A stretch of DNA of 64,000 nucleotides from Pyrocephalus nanus. Taxonomy: Eukaryota > Chordata > Aves > Passeriformes > Tyrannidae. Below, in pieces: positions 49,399 to 60,545 of this stretch. The position numbers were made by a program, and so were the translations under genes. Where the stretch lies: assembly GCA_038380795.1 (NCBI GenBank), contig CM076260.1:4687533-4751532 (forward strand), read 5' to 3'. The notes under the pieces are model-generated. The model was not told the DNA's origin, searched no databases, and was given only the letters and a program-made list of their open reading frames with translations. Positions within the stretch are counted from its first letter, which is position 1. Each line of letters begins with the position of its first letter.

Positions 49399-50462
49399 AT
49401 CATAGAACCATGGAACAGCTGGGTTAGAAGGGAACCTTGAAGGTCATCTAGTCAAACATACTGCAGTGAGCAGAATCCTGCAAATATCTTCAATTAGATC
49501 AGTTTTCTCATAAGTCCATCTAACTTGACACTGAATGCTTCCAGGGATGGAGCACTCACCACCTCTCTGGCAGTTCTGGTCCCAGTATGGACCCCTGAGA
49601 AAACACCACTTGTCACTGATTTCCATCTGGACATTGAGCCGTCGACCTTTACCCTCTGGATGCCATGATCCAGCCAATTCCTTATCCACTGAACAGTCAA
49701 ACCATCAAATCTGATTTAGAGAGGAGGATGTTGTGGGAGACCGTGTCAAAGGCCTTAGAGAAGTTCAGACAGATGGTGTTCACAGCTCTTGAGCCCTGAT
49801 GTAGTCACTCCATCATACAAGGCCAGTAGGTTGGCCACGTAAGTCTTGCCCTTGGTGAAGTCCTTCTGACTGTCTCAAACAATCTCTCTGTCCTCCATAT
49901 TCCTTAACATAGCTTCCAGGAAGATCTGTTCCAGATCTTCCCAGGCACAAAGGTTGAGGCAGACTGGTCAGTAGTTCCCAAGAGCCTCCTTTCTATCTTT
50001 TTAAAGGTGGGTGCAGTGTTTCCCTTTTTCCAGTCACTGGGCAGTTCACCTGAGTGCCATGACTTTTCAAATATGATGGAGAGTGGCTTGACAACTACAT
50101 CAGTCAAACAAACCTGATCTCTTACAGTGGGAGAGTCTTTGCTCCTCTAGTTCCCTTCTTGCAGTCCACCCCCTTGAGCGGTGTGGGAAGAGAGACTATA
50201 GTTAAAACTGAGGCAAAAGAGTTGTTGGGTACCTCAGCAGTCTCCTTGTCCATTGTTACCAGTTTGCCAGCCTTGCTCACTGGGGAGGGGGGACTGTTTT
50301 ATTTTAGCTTTCCTTCCTGACTGACACACCTGTAGAAGCCATTCTTATTCTTTGCATCTCCTCCTCTTCATTGCCCATGCTGTGTGCACTGGTGTAGATG
50401 CACTTCAGCTGGGCTGCTCACCATTTCAGCATCTTAGAGGAATACTCCTTAATTCCTTTTAG
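49399..50462 (-). pseudogene. CR1: CR1 LINE with decayed ORF2 reverse transcriptase
   Basis: This is the longest CR1 in the window, about 1.06 kb in reverse orientation. The 3' end lies at ATAATCATAGAACCATGGAA (49397). Read on the minus strand, it carries broken pieces of ORF2. One encodes PLSIIFEKSWHSGELPSDWK (about 50030-50090). A later one encodes WIRNWLDH-IQRV-VDGSMSRW-SVTSGVF (about 49590-49690), both standard parts of the CR1 reverse-transcriptase domain. Between 49690 and 49760 the 'aaggcctt...gacacggtctcccacaac' text is the KAFDTVSH region. The catalytic FADD block and most of the C-terminal part are absent: the reading passes from the region after VTSG straight into the 3' UTR, so there is an internal deletion. 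Stops and frameshifts make it non-functional. The 5' side reaches the linker upstream of the reverse transcriptase. It is more diverged than the short copies. Confidence 0.92.
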
Positions 50463-51160
50463 GTATTTCACTGGTTAAATGTTAACAATGTTAAAGTAAT
50501 AAAGACTAACAATGTTAAAATATAAACAGAAGAATCCACAGTTCCTATTGCTGGAGGTCTTTTTCTTGGAAACAATTGGTACCAGTCATAAGTTGATTTT
50601 GCTGATGATAAAACTAGATTAATTTTGGACCTAAAAAATTCTTCCCAGTATAGCAGTCCTTCAGTTTTCCCACTAGAACTCTTCTCAAAGGACTTCAGCT
50701 ATAGGAAGGTGGGATAACTGACCTCTGCGAGAGATCACAGATCTTTCTATAGACAAAGGACATCAGTAGATACCTTATTCCATTTATTTCAGGTTGTATT
50801 GAATTACCCTCTGGACATACTTGTTTCTTACATCACCTGCAAGGGGCAAGACTAATTACCCACTTTTGGACTTGAAACGTTAGATGCACTGAATTCTATC
50901 TTACAGGTTCACTCCCTTTTAATGGAATTTTCTTCCTAGCACTTTAATATGTCTGATACATATGTGCAGTAGGAAAACATAGAAATAGAAATAACTATGC
51001 TAAAAAAGTCTCTCCATCAACACCATTCCACTCCACTCACGCCAAGATGGGTGGAAATATAAATGACAGCAATGTTTGGCCTGCCACTGACACCTATCCA
51101 CACATAAACAGTCACAGTTAGATGAGAAGCTTCACAGTTTCTCTGAATATTTAATTAGCA
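50463..51160. other. unique non-coding sequence
   Basis: No recognised gene or repeat. Confidence 0.45.
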
Positions 51161-51164
51161 CAAA

Positions 51165-52230
51165 CTTGGTTTCTTCGAGCTCCATCAAAAATAAAATTAA
51201 GGAGCTCAGCTTCATTTACCTCTCCTTGGCTGTAATGAACATTAGAACTCCCCCCACAGCCGCAGGTTTGGTTCTGTGGCCGGTGCTGGGATGTTGGCAA
51301 TCAGAAAAGACTTGGGGCGGATCACACTTCTTTACCACAGGGATAAACTTAAGTGACAGACAGGCACGGGCTAATGACTTTTAATAGTTTCCCATTGCTC
51401 TGGCTGATGACACAGTGCTGCAAAACCACAGCCCCCTCTCTCAATAAGCCAGAATTTCACATCCGTGACACTACGTCTTTATTACCGCTCCGTTAGTTCA
51501 GGGGAGCCATGCTCTCTAAAATGCCTTTCCCTGTGGCTTAAAGTAAAGATTTTTTAAATAAATTAATACAGTTTATGTTGGGCATCTACCACTTGAAGGG
51601 CTAATGATTATTGACTACCCTCCAGCAGACATCAGGGAGTCTAGCCTCAGGCCCTTCCCGCTCGCCCCCAAACATGCCGAATGTTAACACATGTTTCTAG
51701 ATCCTGGCTGGGACTGGACACAAACAAGGCAGTCAGAATGGACCATTTAGTGTACAAGTCAAGATGACAGATCTCTGCTTAATACAAGGAAGACAAAAAT
51801 TCGTATCTTATTGAAAAAGGCAGAAGAGCCCCGGGTGCTTTCGCTTTGTGATTCTGCAGCAAAAAGTGGGTTGTGTCAATATAAGTCTATGTCACCCGCT
51901 CGCAGCTGCCACACTGAATTGACCCTGCTGGCTGCAGACAGAAAGGCCTTCCATCTCCAAATTCTCTCTAATGCTCGTCTGCCAGAGTGAGCACGAGGTG
52001 GAAAAAAGCCAACAAGTTACTCCTAAGTATGGGAGTGAAAAACAAAAGAGAACTAAACAAAAATGCCTCAATGCTGTGAGACTCTCCCCGCTGCCTCTTT
52101 CTAATGAAACACTAGAAAAAAAAAAAACTTTCTCATCTGAAAGCATTTCAGAGGATGCTTTGACAACGTGAGCTTTATGTTTTGTAAATCATGTTCTTGT
52201 AATTCCTTGTAAGTCTCCAGATCCTCTTCA
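51165..52230. promoter_or_regulatory. second candidate conserved regulatory island
   Basis: About 1 kb that stands out by CpG content (CTTCGAGC, CCGCAGG, GGGCGGATC, ATCCGTGACACTACGTC, TTACCGCTCCGTTAG, CCCGCTCGCC, CCCGGGTGCTTTCGC, ACCCGCTCGCAG) and near absence of simple repeats or CR1. The word GGGCTAATGA occurs twice in direct orientation, at 51368 and 51598. An AT-rich homeodomain-like stretch lies at 51551-51572. Neither a CpG-island promoter nor an exon is evident. The closest match in texture is a deeply conserved enhancer, but this rests on appearance only. Confidence 0.4.
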
Positions 52231-52313
52231 GATAGAGCAGCAGAGCATTAAATATTCTTGCAACGCTCACCAGAGCTTAATTACTAAAAGTTGAAACATC
52301 TTTTAAACTCTGC

Positions 52314-52334
52314 TTTTTTTTTTTTTTTTTTTTT
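52314..52334. repeat. 21-base poly-T tract
   Basis: Uninterrupted T run followed by CTTTTTCCC, directly after the second unique island. Confidence 0.9.
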
Positions 52335-52860
52335 CTTTTTCCCTGGGTATTCCCCAAAGAAAAGACAGAAAAAAGTTGAACAGTGTGCACAATAACTATT
52401 AGTTAAGACCACGTTTGCAAAGGGGGGAAAAGAAGATAAACAATTTTGAAACTAAAAATAGAGTATTTCTTGAAACCATTATAGTTTAACATCACAGCAT
52501 TCACTGATGTGTCTGTTTCTCGTGTGTATATTTTATTAAGCTCAGATGCTCACACTGGTGAAAAGATTGAACTGAAAACAAAACAGTAAAAAGAGAAAAG
52601 TTCCCAAATTCCCTAAAATGAAAATAAAAAATGAGATAAATCTTCTAGTAGATGAAACACAGAATTCTCTTGATTTCTGAAGAAGTATGATAATTTAGGG
52701 AAGCTGAAGACAGCGATAAAATTATAGACCCATTTCAAATACATTTGTTTTATGGTCCCACTCAAAGTCCATGAAAATACACACAAAAAAAGTTTTCTTT
52801 ACCTCAGATCAACCCATATTCAGGCATATTCTTTACCATTATAGGTAAAAAGAGGCAGTG
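52335..52860. other. unique non-coding sequence
   Basis: A-rich, no recognised feature. Confidence 0.45.
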
Positions 52861-52881
52861 AAAAGTGAGCAAAAAGTGAGC
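52861..52881. repeat. tandem duplication of AAAAGTGAGC
   Basis: Two adjacent copies (AAAAGTGAGC, AAAAAGTGAGC), probably replication slippage. A (CT)n stretch with a 16-base T run follows at 52909-52937. Confidence 0.85.
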
Positions 52882-52908
52882 ATATTTTTTTAGCAGCAGA
52901 AAAAATTT

Positions 52909-52937
52909 TTCTCTCTCTCTCTTTTTTTTTTTTTTTT
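52909..52937. repeat. (CT)n followed by poly-T
   Basis: Five to six CT units leading into about 16 T. Simple repeat in unique sequence. Confidence 0.85.
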
Positions 52938-53168
52938 AAATGTTGCAGGGGGGGGCTAGTAAAGCTTTTGTCAGTTTTTATTTAAATTTGTTGTAAATCA
53001 TTGGATATTCCAACCCAGTAATTGGACATGTAAACACACCTTACCCTACTGTGAGGTGCTGTATGGATATCACGGAGAGGAAAAATTCATCTCACCTAGA
53101 TATAACCACTTGAAGGTAGGAATCTAATCCAAGAAGCTGGCTGTGTTTTTTCTATATGCAAGAGAGAG

Positions 53169-53215
53169 AATAATAGAATAATAAAGGCTGGAAAAGACCT
53201 TGAAGGTTGCAAGGG
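53169..53215 (-). mobile_element. CR1: CR1 LINE 3' tip
   Basis: About 45 bases: AATAATAGAATAATAAAGGC, then 'tggaaaagaccttgaaggttgca'. Heavily truncated. Confidence 0.7.
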
Positions 53216-53542
53216 GGCAATTCATCACACTGATCTTGCAACAGCTTTTCACAATCTTGTGGAAACGCTTCTTTTTCCACTGAAAATCAACATGTATGTG
53301 GTTAGCTGACTAAATGCTCAACTTCCATAGAGCTCATATTGGGTAAGATGAATGCTGGAATTTAGAAGAATTAGGTTTTAGTTGTAACTAGCATTTGCAG
53401 GGATTTAGGAGTTGTTTCTAATTGGAAACAAAGAAAAGCATAAGTTAAGGGATAGGAAAGGCAGAGGCATCACAGTTTTGTCTCCACTGCTCTAAAAGGC
53501 AGTGTAGCTGATCAGCTCAGCTAGAGGTGTTGATGATGTAGG

Positions 53543-53783
53543 GTAGATTTTGGTTAGATAATAGGAAGAATTTCTTTCCTGTGAGGTGGTGAGGCCATGG
53601 CACAGGTTGCTCAGAGAAGCTGTGGCTGCCCCATCCCTGGAAGTGTTCAAGGCCAGGCTGGACAAGGGTTGGGGTAACCTGGGATAGGGGAAGGTGTCCC
53701 TGCCCATGGCAGGGGGCTTGGAACAAGATGATCCTTAAGGTCCCTTCAATTCAAACCATTCTATGATTCTGTGACTCTATGTC
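53543..53783 (+). mobile_element. CR1: CR1 LINE 3' end
   Basis: Forward copy with 'ggttagataataggaagaatttctttcctgtgaggtggtgaggcc', 'ggcacaggttgctcagagaagctgtggctgccccatccctggaagtgttcaaggccaggctgg', 'ccctgcccatggcagggggcttgga' and 'aaaccattctatgattctgtgactctatg'. Low divergence; same subfamily as 8715. Confidence 0.95.
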
Positions 53784-55337
53784 GTGTGCTGTATTTGACT
53801 TCTTTAGCCCACCGGTGATCATACTAATCATTTACAGAAGTACCAAGTTCATTCTCTTGCTCTGCAGCTGATGGTGATGTCTGGTAATATCCATGCTGTG
53901 AAACTTAGCTACACTTCTCCCTACACCCAACATAAATCAGAATTTCTAACAAAAACTCTCTTTTGGGACTGTTTCTGCTGCTTTACACTCCACTTGTGAA
54001 GTGTTTGGAAGAGTGATAATTAACTAGATACAAAACTGAAGATTTGAGTTTTGTGGTGATTAGGAAAAAATTAAGAAGAAAAAAAGATCCATTAGTTCTC
54101 TCCAGCTCCAGGTAGGTCCTTTAGGAGAAAAAGTTTAAATTTAATTTCAGTTATACCTACACAGCAGGCAAGAGTAGTTTCATAAAATTATGCTAGTTCT
54201 AATTAATGTAATTTAGTATCAGCAATATAGAAAACTTCCAATACCTTCTCATGTGATGATTTTCATAAAACATTAACTTTTTGTCTATTATAGAAGAGCT
54301 TGAAGAATTACATGATGGTGTGGAAAATTTTTAATAGCTCCAAACTTGTAAAAGAGAATAACTGAGTCAGAAGAAAGATAATTATGATATTTCTGGATGG
54401 GGACTGGAGCATCATTCTTAGAGTGTCCACCTAATCCAATGCTTTTGGAAAAGGAGACTTAGGAGCACATACAGTCTGGGCTGACATAGCTGGGTTTAGT
54501 TTCTTGTAGTACCAAGGGGAGAGGAATGTGGTAAAGGTGTTTATTACTTCCTTTTGATTTCATAATATTGAGGTGTTCTTTAAAAGTGGATGATTTAATT
54601 GGAAATTACTAAGAGCTGTACCGTGTAACTGTGAATGTCACGTGTCATTGCAGTGATTGCCACAGAGCTACCCCAGATGTCTCCTAATGTCAATGAAATC
54701 TGCTGTTTAAAGGTTGCCTCCTTCCTCATAAATAAATCTATGAGCCTTAAAAGCACTGAAGACAATATTTTTATATGGTTTATGAGATCTTACTTCATAA
54801 CAGCACTCTCTGACATGCAGAAGAATTGGATAATAAATCAGATTTTGTAAGTTGAAAATCAAAGACATATTCTGGATTCATGGACAATTCACAGACAAGT
54901 GTATTAAGTACTTTCTGAAATCCCTAAAAAAGCTACATATCAGGGTGTTTTCACTTTTTCCCTTTTGCCAAGGCAGTTTTGTTTGACAGAAGATTGCTAG
55001 CTTTTGCTGGAACACCAGTCAGAGGTGTTTAACGCAGCCCATTTTCTGTGAAGAACACTGACAGCAACTCTCCACTGAGATCAGATCAAGTCAACAATAG
55101 GGGAATGACTGTGTATAAAAGTTAATGTTGCTCAGTCGTGTCTCAATAGAATGGGCTGACAATGCAGAGAATTAACAGCCTGGAGCCAGCAAATGTTGCT
55201 TTACAACATTGTACAGACTTGAAAGTGTGGTCAGCTGAAAGACTATCACTCATGAGATCTTGGCTCTTGCTTTACTTGTGTTACTAATTTGCCAAGCGAT
55301 GTAAGGGCAGACAGTTTATTTCTTCGTGTCTCAGCTC
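53784..55337. other. unique non-coding sequence
   Basis: No recognised gene or repeat. A plus-strand frame at 54635-54850 follows a TTGCAG at 54648-54653 but has no recognisable protein features. Confidence 0.4.
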
Positions 55338-55360
55338 CATCCATCTTTAAAAGATGGATG
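55338..55360. repeat. 23-base near-perfect palindrome
   Basis: CATCCATCTTT and AAAGATGGATG form 11-base inverted arms around a single A. Could form a hairpin; no terminator-type or element context is apparent. Confidence 0.9.
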
Positions 55361-55602
55361 ATTATCATCCTGGAGTTTGTTATTTAAGAAAAATGAATGG
55401 AAACTGACTAAGCCATGTAATTAATTTATTTCTATCTAAAGCTCTTATTCAGTTCTTGGGGACTTCAGCTGTGTTGCCTGAGCTGTTGTCAACCTGGAGA
55501 CCCTCTTCATTTCTCTGTTTCAGGCTTCTGTTCCCATGGCAAAGAGGGCAAATGTGCCCACACTTCAGGCTTAGCAGAACATAGAGACCACACACATGGG
55601 GG

Positions 55603-55855
55603 AATGGCTTTAAATTGAAAGAGGGTAGGTTTAGATTGGATATTAAGAGGAAATTGGATATTAAGAGGAAATTAAGAGGAAAAGAATTGAGTTTGTGGTT
55701 GCCCCATCCCTGGAAGTGTTCAAGTCCAGGCTGGACGGGGTCCTGAGCAACCTGCTGTAGTAGAAGGCATCCCTGACAATTGCAGGGGTTGGAATGTGAT
55801 GGTCTTTAAGGTCTCTTCTAACTCAAACCATCTGTGATTCTGTGCTGATTCTATC
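55603..55855 (+). mobile_element. CR1: CR1 LINE 3' end with internal tandem expansion
   Basis: Forward copy: 'taggtttagattggatattaag', then an 18-base unit ATTGGATATTAAGAGGAA present twice (55635-55652 and 55653-55670) plus a partial third. It resumes at 'tgtggttgccccatccctggaagtgttcaagtccaggctggacgggg', 'tgacaattgcaggggttgga' and a terminal 'ccatctgtgattctgtgctgattct'. The expansion replaces the 'aaatttcttccctgtgagggtggtgaggc' region. Confidence 0.93.
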
Positions 55856-58800
55856 ATTGGCTTCAGCTGCTGATGAGCAGTGAGGCTGTGAGATTTCACA
55901 GCTGGAAGGTTGGCCTTTCACTGCTGCAGTTCCTGGTGAAGAGCATGGTGATGGGCCAGCACTTTGTTGTACTCACCAGAGATGACGAATTCAAGTCCTG
56001 AAACATGTCATGATCCAAACCAGTGACACACAAGGGGAAGAGGTGGCTGAGGATGCAATGTCCCCAGATTTCTGTATCTGATTTTAGAATACCTTAGAGA
56101 ACCTGAAGATAAAACCCCAAAGAATATAAATATTTTATGCAAGCATTTCCCCAGTTGTAGTGTCTGTAATTAAAGCAATCAAATCTACTGTCACTTCTTT
56201 AGGAACACAATGAATTCATTTAAAAAAGAACTTCAAGATGCAGACTTAATCTTCCATTACCTCTAAGAGGAAACAATCTTATGCCATATTACGTGCCTTA
56301 AGTCTCTCAAGATTTCTGGATGGTATATCAGTGAGAAAAAAATCACAGCCAAGCACAGAGAAGCAAGGCAGGGCAAATATGTACTTTTTTGGTCAACTTT
56401 TCTGCCTATTGATAAGCTCAGTCCCCTTTGTGGGTTCACTCAGCACGCTTTGAGAGCCCTAGTCTTTCTTCTATCAGCTTTCTTGAGCCTCAGAACAGAC
56501 CTGGAAGGCATGTCCACACCATGCAGAGCCGGGAGCTCGCTGCAGACGTGCTGACTACTGAATAAGAAGTCAGGCAACTCTCCCACTAAGCTTCTTTCTT
56601 CAGAGCCAGACACTTTTTTTGCTGGACTGCAACCTCCATATGCAAGAGTTCATTTGCAGCTCAGTCAGGTACCCACAGAAGGCTACCAGACTATATGGTT
56701 TCCATTCAGAAGAAAAAGAACTTAGTTTCCTTCAAGCACTGAACTGGTATCATTGGAGATGGTTTTGGGTATTAAAGAATTTGCAGGAACACTGAGCCTT
56801 TCTGGACTGGCAGGACAGCCCATAGTGCCCAAACTGGCACTAGACATCTGTGTTTTAGCAGTTGAATCCTGCTCTTTGTGTCATTTGTGAACACTGAAAT
56901 CTAGGGTGAGATTGAGTTCCCCAAATATAGATACGTCATTTTAACCAATGAATGAGTGCCTTGGATACTCCAGAGTGTCTCAGGTGACACTGCACTACAG
57001 TGTTTAGGAACTGAATCCCTCTCTGACAAGGCAGAGCCAGCTGAAGAAGAAATTAAACTCTTATATAATAACTTTCGCCATCTCTCTGGCAACACTATGA
57101 GTAAAGTCTGTCTGGTTTAGTTGCAAAGTCATACATGTCCTTGTAGTAAGTCACTCTCCTCAGTCTCAGCATGATGCAACATGTACTTATGGGAGAAAGG
57201 AAGACTGCAAGTGCTTGCAATGGTTAAATACGAAAGAGATCAGGTCCAACAAAGCTTCACACTGACTCAGCTACTAAGTAAGATTGTGTTAAGCATGTAG
57301 CAAGCACATTTATATTATAAGACTTGAAGGGATAATCTCCACTCTTAAGTTGGCAAGTGACTTTGAAATGGACAAATAGGAGATGAAAAAAAATGTAGAT
57401 ATTTTCCTCCTCTTTGTGGAATATATTGATAAACGTATGTTACCATTTAACTATTCATTCTGTTGGAGAAAACTGGTTAACCCCTTAAGTGTTTTGCCCT
57501 GAAGGCAGAAATTAAAAGTTAATTATAACCACATGGGACAAGCCCCTGGAGGACCGTGACAGCATTAAGCTGCTACCAACCAAGCATGCAGGATGCGTGG
57601 CACTCTCAGAGAACACCATGTACAAAAATGATGCTGTCTCCTTGAATGAGTTCTCAGAAGTTAAAAACATGCTACTTTTTGCATGCACAGTAAAAAGGCA
57701 GATTGCAAATGTTCTACTCAGAGCAAAAAAAAAAAAAAAGCTTCCAACTGGAGGAGAATTAGAGCAAATGAAAGCGGTGAGTAATGTGATTAAGCAATGT
57801 GGCGTGGAGAGAGAAAACCACCACAAGCTTTACCACCACTGCTTTACTTAGTGCTGTGAGGAGAATATGATAAAACCTCTTCTAAAGACCTTGGATTGCT
57901 ACCTCATGATAAACCTTTCCAGTACCATACATGGCCTATGAGGCATTTTGATTTTACCACTATAAAAAAAGAGAGGAGGTGACACTTGTCCTTGGAGAGG
58001 ATCATTTATATTATATGGAAATAAAAAAATAAAAAAGAGAAAGGTTAGTTCTAAGGGAGAGACACAGATTGTCTCTGTGCAAGTAGATTAAGTGTTGCTG
58101 CAAGGCATTGAGGTTAAGTAACAGGGAATGATCTGCACCTACACACTAAACTTTCATCCCTTTTATTTTAATATATCTATATCTAACTTAACTATTGGGA
58201 GTATTGTCTGTGCTATATCCAGACCATGCCAGGGATTGTTTAGGACAAGCCCTATTGTTGCAGACCCAATAACATGGGGAGGCTTTTTAAATGACATGGT
58301 GGTAGAGAAAGATGAGTTCCAGCAATGGGGAATATCTCTGACTGTTGCTTTTTAATACAGAAGTAGTCACCATATCTTGAGGATAAGTCAGTAGATATTC
58401 AGGAGACTCCATTCTCCTTTTCTCTCCCATTGAGTAACTGGATTTATATTACAAAACCCAGTATTAATGTAGCCCATAACAGGTGTCCCCAGTTCTTGAT
58501 AATATTTAGTCATAAGTAATAAAAAAACTAGAGTGGAAAAGACTTATTCAGAGAATTGTTGATAAAACTAAGTAGTGACAACTGATTTCAAATGGTGGTG
58601 TAATGGAATAAAGATGAGATGATAAAATCCAGTTGACTCAATGACCCAGATATATATTCCAATGCTCTTGCATGATGAGGAGACATCTCAGAGTTTCTTA
58701 TATGGCAGATGTTTCATCAGGTCACACGATATGTAGAGGAAAGTTTTTGATGTGTCTGGTCACAGAAGGTGCAAAGTCCTGGGGCTGAAGATGAGTGTCC

Positions 58801-58977
58801 ATCTCCAGATCATACAGTGGACAATAACACCACTGTCAGTTCTCATCACGGGATTACACAAGTCAAAGCATGGGCTCCTGTGCCCTATGCATCATCCAGG
58901 GTATTTGGACCAGTATGTTGGCAGGGACAGAATTCAAGGAAGTGAAATAATGCAAGTCCTGCATCCCAGAACAAAAT
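55856..58977. other. unique non-coding sequence
   Basis: About 3.1 kb without a recognised gene or interspersed repeat. A 15-base A tract lies at 57726-57740. The plus-strand frame at 57597-57851 crosses it, ends in ordinary sequence, and has no domain that I recognise; the segment around it (57520-57860) is free of repeats and may be conserved. Confidence 0.4.
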
Positions 58978-59240
58978 CCAGTAATAAGAGACAGGACGAG
59001 ACTAAATGGACTCAAATTGCACCAGGGGAGGTTTAGATTGGATATAAGGAAAAATTCCTTAACTGAAAGGGTTGTCAAGCATTGGAGCAGGCTGCCCAGG
59101 GCAGTGGTGGGAGTCATCACCCATGAAGGGATTTAAAACATGTGTAGATGTGGCACTTGGGGGAATGGTTTAGTGGTATTAGATTGATGATTGGACTTGA
59201 TGATCATCAAGGTGATTTCCAACATAAATGATTTTATGAC
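58978..59240 (+). mobile_element. CR1: CR1 LINE 3' end
   Basis: Forward copy of the 'ggtggagtcacc' subfamily: 'agagacaggacgagactaaatggactcaaattgcaccaggggaggtttagattggatataagg', 'caagcattggagcaggctgcccagggcagtggtggg', 'gtgtagatgtggcacttgggggaatggtttagtgg' and 'ggacttgatgatcatcaagg'. The terminal microsatellite is decayed. Confidence 0.94.
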
Positions 59241-59984
59241 TATAATATAATTGTAAAAATATTTTTATTGAGACCTGAGATAATGTTATATTTCATAATC
59301 ATCTTGGGCAAATTGGGGCATACAGCAATTGTATCAAATATATCTCCTCAGGGCCTCCTTCAAGCTATGGCCACCAGCTGGCAGTCTCTGTCCTAGCTAC
59401 TTATTCACACCAAATGCTTTCTCCTTCTCCATAACACTGAGTCAGGCACAGCACATTGGTGGCCCACAATTGAGGCCATCCAATTGGACCTAATTAACTG
59501 TCCTGCAGAGCCTAGAAAGAGCATGGAAAATTGATGGAAAATTTCAGAGGTAAGGAAAGGCAAGACGTGTGGGACGCCAAAGCCTTGTGAAACCAGGCAG
59601 GTCCAAGGCGAGGTCTGTAGCTCCTGCCTCATGGAGAAGTGAGGTTCTGAGAAAGGAAGATGTTACTTCCAGTGAAGAGACTTTGTGGCTTCCAAGACAC
59701 GTTGTCTTTAACCACTGCTGTCCACTTTGGGTTTGGAGCCTGTACAAACCATAGCAAAGGGTGTGAGGACAGGCACAGATCAGCAGGCAGAACTATCCCA
59801 GAAACAGGGAGCTGGCAAATTTAGAGCAGTAAAAGGAAAGAGCATTCAAGGAAATTTTGCAAAGGCTTGACAATTTTTGTTTTAAGCTTCCTGATGGTAA
59901 CCTTGAAGATCCTTATTTAGCCCTGGTGCTCACACTTATGCAGGCACAGCCTTTTTGAAATTACCTGATTTATTCTCTTCCTCC
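59241..59984. other. unique non-coding sequence
   Basis: No recognised gene or repeat. Confidence 0.45.
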
Positions 59985-59989
59985 AAGGT

Positions 59990-60175
59990 AAAGGAAGATA
60001 CTATTTCCATTTTAATGCTGTGGAAGTGAGGTAGGAAGCAGCTCATTCTCAGATTCATGTAGGGAGAGACTCACTCTTCCCAAAAAGTGAGAGGGGCAGG
60101 ACTGAGGAATGGGATCCTTCACACCTAGATCTACTCATCTAACAGTTTGACTTCTCACTACACTGACTGTCCAGG
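59990..60175 (-). mobile_element. MIR: possible MIR-type SINE remnant
   Basis: The plus strand reads 'tactatttccattttaatgctgtggaagtgagg', then 'gagaggggcaggactgaggaatgggatccttcacacc'. The spacing and wording resemble the reverse complement of MIR ('tatccccattttacagatggggaaactgagg ... gtggcagagcaggaatagaacccagg'). Highly diverged. Confidence 0.45.
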
Positions 60176-60457
60176 TTCATCTCTATCTTCCACTAGAAGA
60201 ATACTTTAATCCCTTTGAATTCAGATATGTCTTAATACTGCACCACTGACTGCATAAATTCTGAAAAGGATTAAAGAGTGTGACATCTTAAATTTCTTAT
60301 GGCAGAAATCTAGAGTCTTAAATCCTAACGAGGAGAATGGTTTTTAAAAAGTAAGAAAAATGGCCACTTTTTGCAGCCCTTGGAGGTATTTTGTTTCCAT
60401 TCATTAAGCCCCTAAGAAAACACACAAGTGTTTGCTGTTTTCTCTGCAGATCTCTTT

Positions 60458-60545
60458 TTTTTTAAAGTTTTATATTTTTCCTATTTAATTTGTTTTTTTT
60501 TTTTTCTTTAACACATACATACACAGAGACACACAGACATAAACA
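60458..60545. repeat. T-rich tract and (CA)-like repeat
   Basis: T runs (for example 60491-60505) followed by ACACATACATACACAGAGAC and similar imperfect CA-rich text. Confidence 0.75.

Noticed and set aside
53492..53726. Overlapping minus-strand frames near 53.6 kb
   Set aside because: Reverse reading of the CR1 copy at 53543.
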